This document shows, piece by piece, positions 17,430 to 26,959 of a stretch of DNA of 64,000 bases. The number at the start of each line of letters is the position of its first letter. Position 1 is the first letter of the stretch. The stretch covers positions 62,001 through 126,000 of the forward strand of contig JAUYSK010000007.1 of NCBI GenBank assembly GCA_030696345.1, read 5' to 3'. Source of the stretch: Azonexus sp. (lineage in GTDB: Bacteria > Pseudomonadota > Gammaproteobacteria > Burkholderiales > Rhodocyclaceae). Position numbers and translations under genes: made by a program. Under the pieces are notes generated by a model. That model did not search any database. It had not been told where the DNA came from and saw nothing but the letters and a program-made list of their open reading frames with translations.

Positions 17430-20204
17430 ATGAAAAAGCGTACCTCGATCCTTTCCAGCACGATTGCAGCCGCATTGATGGCAGCCTTCCTTGGGGGCTG
17501 TGGCGGAGATAATCCGGAAGCACTGATTGCTTCAAGCAAGGATTTTCTCGCCAAGAACGACAGCAAGGCTGCTGTCATCCAATTGAAGAATGCGTTGCAA
17601 AAAGATCCCAATCTAGGCGAAGCTCGCTTTCTGCTGGGGAAGGCACTTTTGGAAAGTGGTGATGTTGCTGGCGCTGAAGTTGAACTCCGCAAGGCAATCG
17701 ACCTGAAGTTCGCCAAGGAACAAGCGATTCCCCTCCTCGCCCAAGCCCTCCTGGCATCTGGGCAAGCCAAAAAAGTGACTGACGAATATGCCAATGTCGA
17801 ACTTCCTGCCGGGGAGGCGCAGGCTAACCTGAAAACAATCTTGAGCGCCGCCTATGCAGCTCAGGGAAATCGAGAAGCCGCACAATCCGCGCTTGCAGCA
17901 GCCTTGATTTCTAATCCGGACTACATACCAGCTCTACTGGCAGATGCCCGCCATAAGGCCAGTAACCGGCAATTCGATGAAGCTCAAAAAATCCTCAATG
18001 GGGTTCTGGCCAAAAACCCGAAGAGTCACGATGCACTTCTTCTTAACGGGGCCTTACAGGCCGCCAAAGGCAATCCAAATGAAGCAATCTCGCAATATTT
18101 CAAAGCCATAGAAGCTAAACCAGATTTCATTCTGGCCCATTCTGCCGTCATTTCTGCACTCTTCCAGCAACAAAAATTTGAAGAAGCCAATAAACAGATA
18201 GAAGCACTCAAGAAAATTGCTCCCAAGCATTCCCAAACAATTTTTCTTGATGCTCAAGCTAATTATCAGCGTAAAGATTTCAAGACTACGCGGGAGCTAA
18301 CCCAGCAACTCTTGAGGATTTCCCCAAACAATCCAAACAGTCTACAACTGGCAGGGGCTGCCGAATATCAGTTGCGTTCATATGTTCAGGCCGAGTCCTA
18401 CCTGACCAAGGCGTTGCAATTGGCTCCTGAACTGCCTTTAGCGCGCAAACTGCTGGTTTCCAGCTATCTGCGTGCAGGGCAACCAGCCAAAGCTATGAGT
18501 ACGCTGCAACCAGTGCTGGATCGCATTGACCAGGATGCCAGTTTGCTCTCGCTTGCAGGGGAAACGTACTTGCAGAACGGCGACGCAAGCAAAGCCGCTG
18601 AGTATTTTGCCAAAGCGAGCAAGCTGGACCCCAATGACGCTACGAAGAAGACTTCTCTTGCGTTGGCACATATGGCGCAAGGCAATGCTGCGGGCGCTTT
18701 CGAGGAGCTTGAACAAATCTCATCGGCTGACAAAGGTGTAACCGCTGACCTCGCATTGATTGCGGCTTATCTGCGTACCAACCAGACCGACAAGGCGCTT
18801 AAAGCCATCGATACGATGGAGAAAAAGCAGCCTGATAATGCGGCAACTCATAATCTTCGAGCTCGTACCTTGCTGACGAAAAAAGATGTCTCTGGCGCCC
18901 GCAAGAGTTTTGAAAAAGCACTTGCCATCAATCCAGGGTTTTACCCTGCAGCGGCCAGTCTGGCGGCGCTTGATATTGCCGATAAAAAGCCTGAAGACGC
19001 GAAAAAACGTTTCGAGGCAATCCTGACTGCAGAGCCCAAAAATACCCAGGCCATGCTTGCACTAGCTGAACTTCGTGCCGCCGATGGTGGCACTCCTGAG
19101 GAAGTAGCCAATCTGATCTTGAAGGCCGTGACAGCGAATCCGACGGATATCGCGCCACGTATCACCCTGATTCAATACCACTTGAAATCCAAGGATAACA
19201 AGAAGGCACTTGCAGCCGCCAACGACGCGGCGGCTGCGATTCCGGACAAGCCTGAAATCCTCGATGCATTGGGTCGTAGCCAGCAGTTTGCCGGAGATCT
19301 CAATCAAGCGTTGATTACTTACAACAAGCTGGCAGCTTTGCAGCCAGCTTCACCACTTGCTCAAATGCGACTGGCCGAAATTCAGTTGGCCAACAAGAAC
19401 AAGGATGAAACAACGAAGAGCCTGAAGAAAGCACTTGAAATCCAACCTGATCTCATTGAGGCTCAGCGCGGCCTGATCATGCTTGCCATGGAAGCCAAGA
19501 AACCGAATGATGCACTTGCCATCGCACGACAGATCGAAAAACAACGCCCCAAAGAACCCGTTGGTTTTGTTCTCGAAGGTGATATCCACAGCGCGGCCAA
19601 AGCCTGGCCAGAAGCCATCAATGCATATCGCAACGGTCTGAAACAAGTTGCGGCGCCTGAGCTGGTGGTCAAATTGCACGCCGTTCTGCTTGCTGCCGGC
19701 AACATTGCGGAAGCTGACAAAACAGCTGCAACCTGGATGAAGGAACACCCCAAGGACATCGCACTTCGCATCCATCTTGGTGACTTGGCAACCGGCCGCA
19801 AAGACTATGCGCAAGCGAGCCAGTATTACCGTGGCGCGCTTGATATCCAGCCCAACAATCCTTTGGTACTGAACAACCTGGCCTGGGTTTCCGGCCAACT
19901 AAAATCACCCAAGGCAATGGAGTACGCGGAAAAGGCCAACCAGTTTGCGCCGAATCAGCCACCATTCATGGATACGTTAGCCATGCTGCTCGCTGACAAA
20001 GGGGATACGGCGAAAGCAATTGACTTGTTGCGCAAGGCTATGAGCATCGCTCCTCAAGCAACGGCCATTCAATTGAATCTAGCCAAGGTTCTGATCGGTG
20101 CTGGCAAGAAAGATGAAGCCCGCAAAGAACTTGAAGCACTCGCCAAGTTGGGCGATAAATTCCCCGCACAGGCTGAGGTCGCAAACCTCCAAAAAGAACT
20201 ATAA
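17430..20204 (+). CDS. prsT: PEP-CTERM system TPR-repeat lipoprotein PrsT
   Basis: A 924-residue lipoprotein with signal sequence and lipobox (FLGGC; lipidated Cys near residue 24), followed by tetratricopeptide repeats along almost the whole length. This matches PrsT (TIGR02917). Probably anchored to a membrane facing the periplasm, it likely acts as a scaffold for the export or sorting machinery; the exact job is not established. It lies 26 bases after prsR and is therefore in the prsK-prsR-prsT operon. The length is within the family's usual 870-930 residues. Confidence 0.92.
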   Translation: MKKRTSILSSTIAAALMAAFLGGCGGDNPEALIASSKDFLAKNDSKAAVIQLKNALQKDPNLGEARFLLGKALLESGDVAGAEVELRKAIDLKFAKEQAIPLLAQALLASGQAKKVTDEYANVELPAGEAQANLKTILSAAYAAQGNREAAQSALAAALISNPDYIPALLADARHKASNRQFDEAQKILNGVLAKNPKSHDALLLNGALQAAKGNPNEAISQYFKAIEAKPDFILAHSAVISALFQQQKFEEANKQIEALKKIAPKHSQTIFLDAQANYQRKDFKTTRELTQQLLRISPNNPNSLQLAGAAEYQLRSYVQAESYLTKALQLAPELPLARKLLVSSYLRAGQPAKAMSTLQPVLDRIDQDASLLSLAGETYLQNGDASKAAEYFAKASKLDPNDATKKTSLALAHMAQGNAAGAFEELEQISSADKGVTADLALIAAYLRTNQTDKALKAIDTMEKKQPDNAATHNLRARTLLTKKDVSGARKSFEKALAINPGFYPAAASLAALDIADKKPEDAKKRFEAILTAEPKNTQAMLALAELRAADGGTPEEVANLILKAVTANPTDIAPRITLIQYHLKSKDNKKALAAANDAAAAIPDKPEILDALGRSQQFAGDLNQALITYNKLAALQPASPLAQMRLAEIQLANKNKDETTKSLKKALEIQPDLIEAQRGLIMLAMEAKKPNDALAIARQIEKQRPKEPVGFVLEGDIHSAAKAWPEAINAYRNGLKQVAAPELVVKLHAVLLAAGNIAEADKTAATWMKEHPKDIALRIHLGDLATGRKDYAQASQYYRGALDIQPNNPLVLNNLAWVSGQLKSPKAMEYAEKANQFAPNQPPFMDTLAMLLADKGDTAKAIDLLRKAMSIAPQATAIQLNLAKVLIGAGKKDEARKELEALAKLGDKFPAQAEVANLQKEL

Positions 20205-20250
20205 ATTTCTTTATCAATTCTAATTATCCATTTTCTGAAGCAGGTAAAAA

Positions 20251-21531
<1,281 letters not shown>

Positions 21532-21541
21532 GGAGATTGAC

Positions 21542-22435
21542 ATGAAGCGCTCAAGGTTGAAGAAATTTGCCCCCAGGCCTTGGGTGCTGTTTGCTCTGCT
21601 TGCCGTCAGTACTTTTGGCAAACCCGTGATGGCCGAGCCGGCCAAAAATGAACGAGCCGCGACATTACGCAGTGAAGCCCGCAATTTCGAACTGGGAAAC
21701 GGCGTAGCTCGCGACCCTGCCAAGGCGGTTCAGCTTTATTGTGAAGCATCGCGACTTGGCGACGTCGAGGCTCAGTACAGCCTCGGCTGGATGTATGCGA
21801 ATGGCCGCGGCATTACCCGTGACGACACTACCGCCGCCTATTTCTTTGCAATGGCGGCCAAGCAAGGTGATCCCCTGTCACAACGTATGCTGCGTCAGGT
21901 GGGCGATCCGGGCAGCAAGCCGCCTGCATGCTTGTTTGACAGCGATGGTCACGATATCGTCGCCAAAGCCAACCCAGAACACCGCAAGGTGATGGATTTG
22001 GTGATGAAACTAGCCCCCGAATATGGCGTCTATCCGCGTCTGGCGATGGCAATTATTCGTGCCGAATCAAACTTCAACCCGACCGCGCTATCTCCCAAGA
22101 ACGCCCAAGGCCTGATGCAGCTGATCCCAGAAACGGCGGAACGATTCAATGTCAGAAAGCCCTTTGACCCCGAGCAAAATATTCGGGGTGGCTTGTCCTA
22201 TTTGCGATGGCTACTCGCCTACTTTGAAGGGAATATAACCTTGGTAGCAGCTGCCTACAACGCAGGAGAAGGTGCCGTGAACCGCTTCGGCGGCATCCCG
22301 CCATACCCCGAGACTCAGGGTTATGTCAAACGTATTCAGGAAGTCTTCAAGCGTGACGAGCACCCCTTTGACGCCAAGGTAACCAATCCTTCACCCGATT
22401 TGCACCGTATCCTCAACTCGAAACGGTTGATGTGA
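21542..22435 (+). CDS. Sel1-repeat lytic transglycosylase
   Basis: A 297-residue secreted or periplasmic protein. An N-terminal hydrophobic segment (about 14-33) is followed by Sel1-like repeats (about 60-130, for example GDVEAQYSLGWMYANGRG) and a C-terminal family 1 transglycosylase domain. The catalytic Glu lies in IIRAESNFNPTALS, with GLMQLIPETA and VAAAYNAGEGAV. It cleaves peptidoglycan, perhaps opening the wall for polysaccharide or protein export. The ATG at 21542 follows AAGGAG seven bases upstream, 10 bases after the dehydrogenase stop. It is coupled to the downstream protease. Confidence 0.9.
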   Translation: MKRSRLKKFAPRPWVLFALLAVSTFGKPVMAEPAKNERAATLRSEARNFELGNGVARDPAKAVQLYCEASRLGDVEAQYSLGWMYANGRGITRDDTTAAYFFAMAAKQGDPLSQRMLRQVGDPGSKPPACLFDSDGHDIVAKANPEHRKVMDLVMKLAPEYGVYPRLAMAIIRAESNFNPTALSPKNAQGLMQLIPETAERFNVRKPFDPEQNIRGGLSYLRWLLAYFEGNITLVAAAYNAGEGAVNRFGGIPPYPETQGYVKRIQEVFKRDEHPFDAKVTNPSPDLHRILNSKRLM

Positions 22436-23175
22436 GCCGATTTTCCAACATAGCTCTTGTAATTTTCTGGCTTTTCTTCGGGTCGAGCGCAGCCTATGCC
22501 GATTTAGCCGATGTCATCGAAAAAGTCAAACCGTCTATAGTTGCTGTAGGAACGTACAAAAAGACACAAAGTCCCCCTTTCGTATTCCGCGGTACCGGTT
22601 TCGTGATTGGCGACGGGAATCAAGTAGCAACTAACGCCCATGTTTTGCCAGCCACTGGTACGCTCGATGAACCGGTTCTCGCCGTGCTCATCCGAGGCAA
22701 AGGTAGTGAGGGTAGTCTCAGGCTGGCCAAGGTCATCCACCGGAATACTGAACGGGATCTCGCTGTTATCCGTATTGAGGGTCCACCTCTAGTACCACTT
22801 AAGGTTGGAGACTCATCCGCGGTAAGAGAAGGCCAAGCCATTGCGTTTACCGGCTTTCCGATCGGCGGTGCACTGGGATATTCCCCAGTTACTCACCGCG
22901 GCATTGTCTCCGCTATCACTCCCATAGGCATTCCTGGTGGAAATGCCAGTCAACTAAATCCGCAGTTAATCCAGCAACTTAAACGCGGTGTATTCGATGT
23001 TTTTCAATTAGACGCAACAGCCTATCCGGGGAATAGCGGAAGTCCAGTGTATGAAACTGATTCAGGAACAGTAATTGGGATCGTTAACATGGTATTCGTC
23101 AAAGGTAGCAAGGAGGCTGCAATCAGCTCACCTTCAGGAATCACCTACGCCATTCCTTCCAATTACCTGAAATAA
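22432..23175 (+). CDS. secreted trypsin-like serine protease
   Basis: A 247-residue protein with a cleavable signal peptide (hydrophobic core about 6-20, ending AYA) and a trypsin-fold protease domain. The triad is visible as TNAHV (His), ERDLAVI (Asp) and PGNSGSP (Ser). There is no PDZ domain, unlike DegP/DegQ, so it resembles short HtrA-like or S1C proteases found near exosortase loci. It starts at a GTG overlapping the transglycosylase stop and is the last rightward gene, converging on the nucleotidyltransferase 22 bases away. The substrate is unknown. Confidence 0.85.
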   Translation: MSRFSNIALVIFWLFFGSSAAYADLADVIEKVKPSIVAVGTYKKTQSPPFVFRGTGFVIGDGNQVATNAHVLPATGTLDEPVLAVLIRGKGSEGSLRLAKVIHRNTERDLAVIRIEGPPLVPLKVGDSSAVREGQAIAFTGFPIGGALGYSPVTHRGIVSAITPIGIPGGNASQLNPQLIQQLKRGVFDVFQLDATAYPGNSGSPVYETDSGTVIGIVNMVFVKGSKEAAISSPSGITYAIPSNYLK

Positions 23176-23196
23176 CAGGCCCCTGACTCTTGAAGG

Positions 23197-24270
23197 TCAT
23201 ATTTTTTCGGTCGCAGGATTTGGTTCGAACATCTTCACAGCTTTATGAACTACATGTTTCATTAACAGTTTGGCAGGAAGCCTCAAGTACAACTCACGAT
23301 ACATAAGCAGTAAATCAGACACATTCTGCGTTACAGGCTTAGTCTCCCGATGCCTTGTGTTGGCTGAGTTAGCGATAAGTGAGCGTAGTAACCAAGAGGC
23401 ACCGGATACTGTATTTGCTGAGACTGGCGTAGAAAAAAATTGCTTCGCAAGAAACAATCCAACCAACAGTAAAGGCAGCAATCCAACTTGACTGGCCCTC
23501 TCCAGCATACGCGCCTCAAATAGTGGGATATTTGTAGAAAACTCCCGAAAAAGCAGATCAACATCCCATAAATCTCTTAGACCGCGTTCAAACTCAGAGT
23601 TAAGTGTTAAATGAGCAACGGCATGAAGAATCATATCTTCTTCACTCAATCGCCACCAAAATTCACTGTTTTCAATTGCAATTGCCCTGTCAAGCATGGC
23701 GTCTGTATCAACACGAATACGACAAGTCGGCATCACCAGCGCATGATGCAAATCAACCGTAGTGCCGCGCCGCATATGTGTCATCGGCGGGATTTCATGA
23801 GACCACTCGCGGTAGTAACGCTCGTCATAAGGATCGCGATTACCGGTATGCCACCCAGCAAGAAGCAGTGATGATTCGACAGCAGCAATTGAGGGCCGCC
23901 TTACTAGCAGATCGATGTCATTGAATGTCCTACCCACGGCGGCTTGAACGCCTGCCGCCACATATGCGGCCCCCTTGAGGAGCAATACAGGCTCTCCCAC
24001 CCGTTCAAGCGCTTCACGAAGAAAAGCCAGTTCGCGAGTTACATCTCGACGGAATGCAGCAGCCTCGATTTCAGCACTTTCGAAATGATGCCGCAATGCC
24101 GATGGGATGTGCGCTCTTGACGTTTTATCAGCGTCCAGAATAATGCACAGCCTGCTGAACACCCCGACACATCGTGCCTCGGAGAGCAACAAACTCCATG
24201 CCTCGACACTCAGATGCTCGGGGCGCTCCTTTCCTGACAACACCAGCAGTAAAGGGGATTTTTTACGCAC
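23197..24270 (-). CDS. nucleotidyltransferase family protein (HprK-rel-A cluster)
   Basis: A 357-residue protein of the uncharacterised NTP_transf_5 type. The core LLKGAAYVAAG followed by GRTFNDIDLLV gives the DxD metal ligands of the polymerase-beta-like nucleotidyltransferase fold (about 98-130). The C-terminal half is helical. Family members sit beside PqqD-like and HprK-like genes and could transfer a nucleotide to protein or small molecule; no substrate is established. The GTG start at 24270 overlaps the end of the kinase gene by eight bases, so the two are coupled. It is the last gene of a four-gene leftward operon that looks AT-richer than the flanks. Confidence 0.82.
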   Translation of the reverse strand: MRKKSPLLLVLSGKERPEHLSVEAWSLLLSEARCVGVFSRLCIILDADKTSRAHIPSALRHHFESAEIEAAAFRRDVTRELAFLREALERVGEPVLLLKGAAYVAAGVQAAVGRTFNDIDLLVRRPSIAAVESSLLLAGWHTGNRDPYDERYYREWSHEIPPMTHMRRGTTVDLHHALVMPTCRIRVDTDAMLDRAIAIENSEFWWRLSEEDMILHAVAHLTLNSEFERGLRDLWDVDLLFREFSTNIPLFEARMLERASQVGLLPLLLVGLFLAKQFFSTPVSANTVSGASWLLRSLIANSANTRHRETKPVTQNVSDLLLMYRELYLRLPAKLLMKHVVHKAVKMFEPNPATEKI

Positions 24271-25174
24271 AATCAGTAACGAGAGACTCTAATGCTTCTC
24301 TGGCATCATCCAGAGAGGAATACTCGATCTGCCATGCCTCAGCCCGTTTGACCAATTGACTAGTTCGCCTGAAACCCTCATAGCCCAGAATCGAATAATT
24401 GAAAGACTGATCAATCAAGCGGAGAGCTGCATCACCCGAACAAACTGGCGTAACTTCGAGTTCAGCCCCATCACGCCACTTTGGAAAAACAATTATGCGG
24501 GGATTCGCAGTCCTTTGAATTTTCGCAACGGACTCGGTTGGGGGCTTCAGATGCGCCACATCGCCTTTATGAGTATTCCTGGCAATAGCACCCATCACAC
24601 AATCAGAATGGCGTTCCTGAATTACGTTGATCGCATGGCCTTTCAGGCTTACAGGACGAACAAGTGAGGATAGAGAAACATCGCTATCAATCAAAGCCAA
24701 CTCATCCGAAAGTAATCGCCAACCCTGCAAACACAACTCAGCTGACAATGTGCTTTTCCCGCTACCTGAAACAGCAGACAGCAACACACCGCAGCCTGAA
24801 AACTCCAGAGATGCAGCATGAATAATAAGCAAACGATGGAAATAGGAGGCAACAGCCCAGTTCAACCCCCATTCAAACATCGCATGAGCGTGGTTTACCT
24901 CCATGGGAAGAAAAGGCGTATTACCAGAAAATTCAAAATTGGCGTTACGTCGGATCCATCTACGCCAAAAGACAGCTGGTGCTATTGCAATATCAAAATC
25001 GAAGCCTTCCCCATCAAGGCTTACCTGATAATCGTGATATAAAGTACAGAATGATTCAACAAACTCAGGAACACTGGAAGCAAGCTTGAGATTGAACAAC
25101 CCGAGGTCAAGGCGAAATCTTCCCGTTCGCAAGGACTCCTCAAGTTGGGGTCGAGCAACCTCCCCTAATCTCAC
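24263..25174 (-). CDS. HprK-related kinase A
   Basis: A 303-residue protein with the P-loop AVSGSGKST (134-142) and a following acidic strand LLSDELALID, characteristic of the HPr kinase/phosphorylase C-terminal domain, but without the HprK N-terminal domain and in a genome context with no HPr gene nearby. It matches the HprK-related kinase A family (TIGR04352 as I recall it). It probably phosphorylates a protein or peptide encoded in the same operon. The GTG start overlaps the stop of the PqqD-like gene (GTGA), so it is coupled to it. The activity has not been described to my knowledge. Confidence 0.85.
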   Translation of the reverse strand: MRLGEVARPQLEESLRTGRFRLDLGLFNLKLASSVPEFVESFCTLYHDYQVSLDGEGFDFDIAIAPAVFWRRWIRRNANFEFSGNTPFLPMEVNHAHAMFEWGLNWAVASYFHRLLIIHAASLEFSGCGVLLSAVSGSGKSTLSAELCLQGWRLLSDELALIDSDVSLSSLVRPVSLKGHAINVIQERHSDCVMGAIARNTHKGDVAHLKPPTESVAKIQRTANPRIIVFPKWRDGAELEVTPVCSGDAALRLIDQSFNYSILGYEGFRRTSQLVKRAEAWQIEYSSLDDAREALESLVTDCA

Positions 25175-25398
25175 CCAGTCACCGAAATATTATCTACCGT
25201 GGAAAATGGCAGACGATCACTTGACTCAACTATGTAACCGTGTCTCATCAATTCTTCGGGGCTTAACGACTCGTATGGATTTGATTCTGAGCTGTCAATA
25301 AAAGTAGTTAGCCCTGTACTAAAATCGTAGAATAAATATCCACCATCAGCACAGTGCTCAATGGCCCCGACCGCCCCGCTTTTGAGCCGACAAATCAA
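25171..25398 (-). CDS. PqqD-like peptide chaperone (HPr-rel-A system), short
   Basis: A 75-residue protein when started at the TTG (25398) that overlaps the TGA of the upstream gene as TTGA, mirroring the GTGA overlap at its own end. The middle FYDFSTGLTTFID and the later SLSPEELMRHGYI fit the second half of a PqqD-like fold, and the gene order (PqqD, HprK-rel-A, nucleotidyltransferase) is that of the HPr-rel-A set (TIGR04353 type). It is shorter than typical members, so the start could lie upstream (ATG at 25443, inside the preceding gene) or the domain could be reduced. It presumably binds a leader peptide. Confidence 0.6.
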   Translation of the reverse strand: MICRLKSGAVGAIEHCADGGYLFYDFSTGLTTFIDSSESNPYESLSPEELMRHGYIVESSDRLPFSTVDNISVTG

Positions 25399-25985
25399 GG
25401 CCAAGTTCGAATGAAATAATCGAGGATATCCTGCTTTGACCATCCCTTCCCAACAGGAGTATTTGGCACAGGAGCATACTCCCCTCCATTCTCCACTGCC
25501 GGCCACATATCCTGCATGTCGGTCACTTTGTAATATCTTTGATCAACCTTGTTATAGAAAATATTGAGATAAGCAGCAGCAAAAACCTTATACCTTCGCT
25601 GAATCGCTGGGTTTGACGAATTGGTGCTTTGGAGCACACCCAGCATCGTGAGCGAACCAGTAATACTGTTCGGAAATTTGCTGCTGAATACGGCATTCAA
25701 TTCTGGATAATTGTTAGCTGCTTGTGTTTTCCACGTCAACGGAGACCATCCGGCACAACCTACAGTCGAATTAACATCTGCGGTCGCGTTGTGACTGTTT
25801 GCCAACTTAATTGAACTATTGGCTGACACCGAGGTGCAATGGCAAGCCAAGGCCGATTTTGCGGATACCGAAAGCGCAATCGGAACAGCCACCCCGATCC
25901 CCCTCACAAAACGCCGACGAGGAAAAGCTTTCGTGGTCTCGTTTGAAGCAACCCCGACATTCACTGCATTGTCATTCTTGATCAT
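25395..25985 (-). CDS. Tat-signal protein, candidate substrate of the HprK-rel-A set
   Basis: A 196-residue protein with a twin-arginine signal (PRRRFVRG, then a hydrophobic stretch ending KSALA before CHC). The mature part is rich in Asn, Ser and Thr, with several Tyr, and I recognise no family. It is the first gene of the operon whose next three genes encode a PqqD-like chaperone, an HprK-like kinase and a nucleotidyltransferase, so it may be the protein that is modified and exported (inference). The ATG at 25985 has GAGGGTAAGG upstream. The cysteine after ALA could instead mark lipidation, but the -3 residue is not Leu. Confidence 0.6.
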   Translation of the reverse strand: MIKNDNAVNVGVASNETTKAFPRRRFVRGIGVAVPIALSVSAKSALACHCTSVSANSSIKLANSHNATADVNSTVGCAGWSPLTWKTQAANNYPELNAVFSSKFPNSITGSLTMLGVLQSTNSSNPAIQRRYKVFAAAYLNIFYNKVDQRYYKVTDMQDMWPAVENGGEYAPVPNTPVGKGWSKQDILDYFIRTWP

Positions 25986-26041
25986 GACCTTACCCTCAAT
26001 AAACCATCATTGATTGCTCCAAAGCAAAAAATGATCCATAA

Positions 26042-26070
26042 CAATAAGTTATTTATTAATCAATAAGTTA
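26042..26070. repeat. perfect 10-bp direct repeat upstream of the Tat/PqqD/HprK operon
   Basis: CAATAAGTTA occurs twice (26042-26051 and 26061-26070), separated by nine AT-rich bases, 57-85 bases upstream of the Tat-protein start. A 19-bp period is close to two helical turns, as for binding sites of a regulator on one face of DNA. The regulator is unknown. Confidence 0.45.
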
Positions 26071-26207
26071 CAAACCGCACACTATGCACCGGTTGGATTT
26101 CGGCGCAGAACTGTAAAGAAACCCGACAGCGTCGAGTGTATCACCAGCACTAGGCGAGGAAACGCCAAAAAATCCACATTACACACACAATCGTCTCCCC
26201 CTCCCCT

Positions 26208-26235
26208 CCAAAAAACGAAACCTCAGGGGAAGGTT
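26208..26235 (-). terminator. possible terminator of the NRPS/VTT operon
   Basis: Read leftward, a 5-bp stem (AACCT/AGGTT) with a seven-base loop is followed by TCGTTTTTT, just after the VTT gene. The stem is short, so this is a weak prediction. The rest of the 275-base gap holds the direct repeat and no gene. Confidence 0.35.
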
Positions 26236-26260
26236 CTGCTTTTCGACACCATCGCTGCCC

Positions 26261-26959
26261 CTATTCCAGCCTTGAGCGTTTGATCCAATACTTCAAACCG
26301 ATGGTGCCTCCAACGAGAAGCAACAGCACGGCTGCAACCAGGAGCATCGACCGCCAGGACGGAACCGACACCGCTGCGACGATCTGGTCAACAAACAGTG
26401 TGATCATCACGATGCCGGGAATCATCCCCACGGCGGTTCCCAGCAGGAAATCCCGCATACCAATGTGTGAGGCACCGGCAACCATATTGACGATGGCAAA
26501 CGGTGCGGCGGGTACTAGTCGAATCAGGAAGACCGAAATCATTCCATTCTTTCCCAACTGCTGGCTTAAGAAACCGACCCTCTCCCCGGCAAATCGCTTC
26601 AGCGCAGCATGCCCGAGATTCTTACCAAGCGTAAAACTGATGGCTGCACCGATTTCTGCACCGAGCAACACATACACCGGCCCCAGCATTGGCCCATAGG
26701 TGACTGCCACAATAACGATGATGACCGACAGCGGCACGGCGGCAATGCTCGCAAGAAGAACGACGGACACTGCCACGACAGGCATCTGCACAAAGGCCGA
26801 GGAGCGAAGCAATGCCACCGCATGTGTGACATCAAGGTATTCGCTCAATGCCGTCCAGCGCCAGGCCACGGCCAAGGCAATGAGCGCAACGATCAGCAGC
26901 CCAAGTGCGTAGGCACGCTGCCGGGTCGATTTCTCGTCATCGAACGGTAGGTCACTCAC
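26261..26959 (-). CDS. VTT/DedA-type membrane protein
   Basis: A 232-residue inner-membrane protein with five to six hydrophobic segments and the VTT (SNARE-associated/TVP38) domain. It has GAEIGAAISFTLGKNLG and, in the second half, FLIRLVPAAPFAIVNMVAG, the re-entrant loop region typical of DedA/TMEM64 relatives. These proteins move or scramble lipids, including undecaprenyl phosphate in some DedA members. It starts at GTG overlapping the NRPS stop (GTGA) and ends the galE-patatin-NRPS operon. In this setting it could move the NRPS product or a lipid intermediate across the membrane (inference). Confidence 0.85.
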   Translation of the reverse strand: MSDLPFDDEKSTRQRAYALGLLIVALIALAVAWRWTALSEYLDVTHAVALLRSSAFVQMPVVAVSVVLLASIAAVPLSVIIVIVAVTYGPMLGPVYVLLGAEIGAAISFTLGKNLGHAALKRFAGERVGFLSQQLGKNGMISVFLIRLVPAAPFAIVNMVAGASHIGMRDFLLGTAVGMIPGIVMITLFVDQIVAAVSVPSWRSMLLVAAVLLLLVGGTIGLKYWIKRSRLE

